Source: an uncultured Rhodospirillaceae bacterium (GTDB lineage Bacteria > Pseudomonadota > Alphaproteobacteria > MPNO01 > UBA2964). Taken from it: a stretch of DNA of 36,670 bases. The notes under the pieces were generated by a model. The model searched no databases, was not told where the DNA came from, and saw only the letters and a list, made by a program, of their open reading frames with translations. The stretch spans positions 1 to 36,670 of the forward strand of contig CAJXEC010000012.1 in the NCBI GenBank assembly GCA_913052165.1, written 5' to 3'. The translations under genes were made by a program, and so were the position numbers. Below, piece by piece: positions 35,166-36,670 of the stretch (the first letter of the stretch is position 1; each line of letters starts with the position of its first letter).

Positions 35166-36670
35166 AACGTTGCAAGCACCTTGTCTTCTAATACCCAATC
35201 TGACCGAATTACGTCGGCCCACTCAATCTCCAAATCCCCCCCACGCAATTTCAGAACTTGATTTTTTTCAAACTCTGGCTTTGCCTCCGGGATATCCTCG
35301 CGTTGATGAGCGCCCCGGCTTTCGGGCCGATTCAACGCTGCAAGAGCCACTGCTTCTGCACATTGCAAAGCATTTCTGAGCTCAAGCCAATCTTGCATGG
35401 ACTGGTTGAATGGACCTTTATCAGAGACGTTTATTTGGCAGAGGTCATTCGTGATCATGTTCCGAATTCTATCGAGCCCTGAACGCATATTTTTGCCATC
35501 TCGGATTAAACCAATATGATCTTCCATAACGCCCTGGAGTTCTTCTAAAATAAACGCAGCTCCGCCTGAGGCATCAATATTACTCTTTAGGTGATCCCGA
35601 ACTTCTTCCACAAGCGCATTTGCATCTTTCTCTTCAACTGCACCACGCCTTGCTCCTTTAGCCGCAGCCGCTGCAAATTTCCCAGCACGTTCTCCAAAAA
35701 CAAAGGCTTCCGTAATAGCATTTCCAGATAATCGAGTGGCGCCATTTGCCCCACCTACTGCTTCTCCCGCTCCAAATAGGCCCGGCACGCAAGTAGCCAT
35801 TTCCTCGTCGACCTTAATTCCACCCATATGGTAGTGGGCTATGGGGGCTACTTCGATAGCCTGTTTCGTTAGGTCGATGTTATTTTTTGCCAATTTCCCG
35901 ATTACCGGGCCGAAGCTATCTTCTAGTGTTTCCTGAGGAATATGCTCAAAGCTGAGCCATGCCCCTCCATGTGGCGACGCACGACCAGCCTCTTTTTCTT
36001 TATAAATAGCATAAGAGGCAAGATCCCTCCGAGCGGTATACACGCCCTCATCTGACCCACCGTAGTTGTGGATGAATTCGTCAAAATTTCCGTTTAACAA
36101 GCGCCCACCTAGCTTGTATCGAAAGGGATCCCACATGATAGGATCCATTCCGACCATCCGAGGTGCGAGATGCCCTATCGGAAAGAATTGAACAAATTCC
36201 ATATCGACTAATTCCGCTCCGGCGCGCAGCGCCATTGCATAAGACTCACCTGCCATATTTACTGATGCACTATTACGACGATAGAGCCGTGTTAAACCGC
36301 CTGCCGCAATAACTACCGCTCCCGCGCTTATTAGAACCGTCTCTCCACTCTCTACATCCAGAGCAACAGCCCCTATCGCAGCGCCGTCCCGAACTACAAT
36401 GTCTAGGACGTTTAATCCGCTTGCCCTCTTAATTCCATCTCTTTGGGCAACTTCCCCTCGCAAAGCGCGTGCTACGGCAGGACCAGTGTTAAGAAAGTCG
36501 GAGTATACGCATCTTTGCACGTGGTGCCCAGGTGCCATCACCTGAGCCATGCGTCCAGTTTCGTCACGGGCCCAACCGACTTTCCAATCTTCCATCTCCA
36601 TTATTCTCTTTGGAGCTTCCTCGCAGAGAACTCTGGCAAGTCTCTCATTACACAGCCCATGTCCTGCCTC
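35162..36670 (-). CDS. SdhA/FrdA-like FAD-dependent oxidoreductase of unknown substrate, cut by right edge
   Basis: The frame is open to the window edge, giving at least 502 residues; the N-terminal FAD GxGxxG part lies outside. Family features include AVVIAAGGLTRLY, NMAGESYAMALRAGAELVDMEF, HYHMGGIKV, GLFGAGEAVGG and ATRLSGNAITEAFVFG, and a C-terminal SRGAHQREDIPE like the SdhA/FrdA cap end. The substrate residues of true succinate dehydrogenase are partly lost: FHPTG reads FFPIG, and no TEGxRGEGG segment follows. Instead there is WDPFRYKLGGRLLNGNFDEF. R of TARRDLAS, the His of HYHMGG and the Arg of TRLSGN are kept. A conventional ATG at 36601 is only internal, because upstream codons (HGLCNERLARVLCEE) continue the homology. 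It is coupled to the mini-ferredoxin downstream. Confidence 0.85.
   Translation of the reverse strand, partial: EAGHGLCNERLARVLCEEAPKRIMEMEDWKVGWARDETGRMAQVMAPGHHVQRCVYSDFLNTGPAVARALRGEVAQRDGIKRASGLNVLDIVVRDGAAIGAVALDVESGETVLISAGAVVIAAGGLTRLYRRNSASVNMAGESYAMALRAGAELVDMEFVQFFPIGHLAPRMVGMDPIMWDPFRYKLGGRLLNGNFDEFIHNYGGSDEGVYTARRDLASYAIYKEKEAGRASPHGGAWLSFEHIPQETLEDSFGPVIGKLAKNNIDLTKQAIEVAPIAHYHMGGIKVDEEMATCVPGLFGAGEAVGGANGATRLSGNAITEAFVFGERAGKFAAAAAKGARRGAVEEKDANALVEEVRDHLKSNIDASGGAAFILEELQGVMEDHIGLIRDGKNMRSGLDRIRNMITNDLCQINVSDKGPFNQSMQDWLELRNALQCAEAVALAALNRPESRGAHQREDIPEAKPEFEKNQVLKLRGGDLEIEWADVIRSDWVLEDKVLATL

Overview
The window looks like a chromosomal segment of a free-living alphaproteobacterium, probably of the Rhodospirillales type. 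I base this on gene order and protein style: priA, a DUF484 gene, xerC, then lpd-sucB-sucA-sucD-sucC-mdh beside sdhBADC; ffh-rpsP-rimM-trmD-rplS followed by leuC-leuD-leuB-asd; and dapF-mtaB-ftsY. Base composition is moderate in GC. A photolyase and several small-molecule oxidoreductases would fit a sunlit, probably aquatic heterotroph, but that is inference. I found no rRNA, intact tRNA, CRISPR array, transposase or phage gene.

Layout. Positions 1-1028 (minus) hold the N-terminal two thirds or less of PriA, cut by the left edge. DUF484 and XerC follow on the plus strand. Positions 2879-4657 carry two tandem paralogous TauD/TfdA-type Fe(II)/2-oxoglutarate dioxygenases, which look like accessory genes set between xerC and the TCA block. 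From 4739 to 27466 almost everything is on the minus strand. Read in the direction of transcription it runs: ffh, rpsP, rimM, trmD, rplS (SRP and ribosome or tRNA maturation), leuC, leuD, a 578-base interruption, leuB, asd (leucine and aspartate-family biosynthesis), a CitE-like CoA-ester lyase, sdhC-D-A-B, mdh, sucC-D, sucA-B, lpd (TCA cycle from 2-oxoglutarate to oxaloacetate) and a small membrane protein. A 413-base structured gap separates ffh from a class I photolyase (minus). Then dapF, mtaB and ftsY form a tightly overlapping plus-strand operon. Positions 32471-34804 encode an orphan molybdenum hydroxylase large subunit. Convergent to it is an unusual pair: a one-domain [2Fe-2S] protein and an SdhA-like flavoprotein cut by the right edge.

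How the genes work together. SucAB-Lpd, SucCD, SdhCDAB and Mdh cover five consecutive TCA steps from one strand, with TGATG, TAATG and short-gap junctions that suggest translational coupling. Ffh and FtsY, the two SRP GTPases, lie within about 6 kb of each other. LeuBCD and Asd supply leucine and aspartate-family amino acids, and DapF makes meso-diaminopimelate for lysine and cell wall.

Most notable observations. (1) ffh has no ATG, GTG or TTG in frame at its expected 5' end. The family-consistent start is an ATT codon with a GGGAG ribosome-binding site at good spacing. (2) The flavoprotein and mini-ferredoxin pair at the right edge lacks key SdhA substrate residues (FHPTG reads FFPIG), lacks the second SdhB domain, and has a C-x5-C-x2-C-x11-C cluster instead of the usual C-x4-C. 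Its substrate is unknown. (3) Two non-coding stretches (21103-21680 and 27467-27879) hold several perfect stems that no gene explains.
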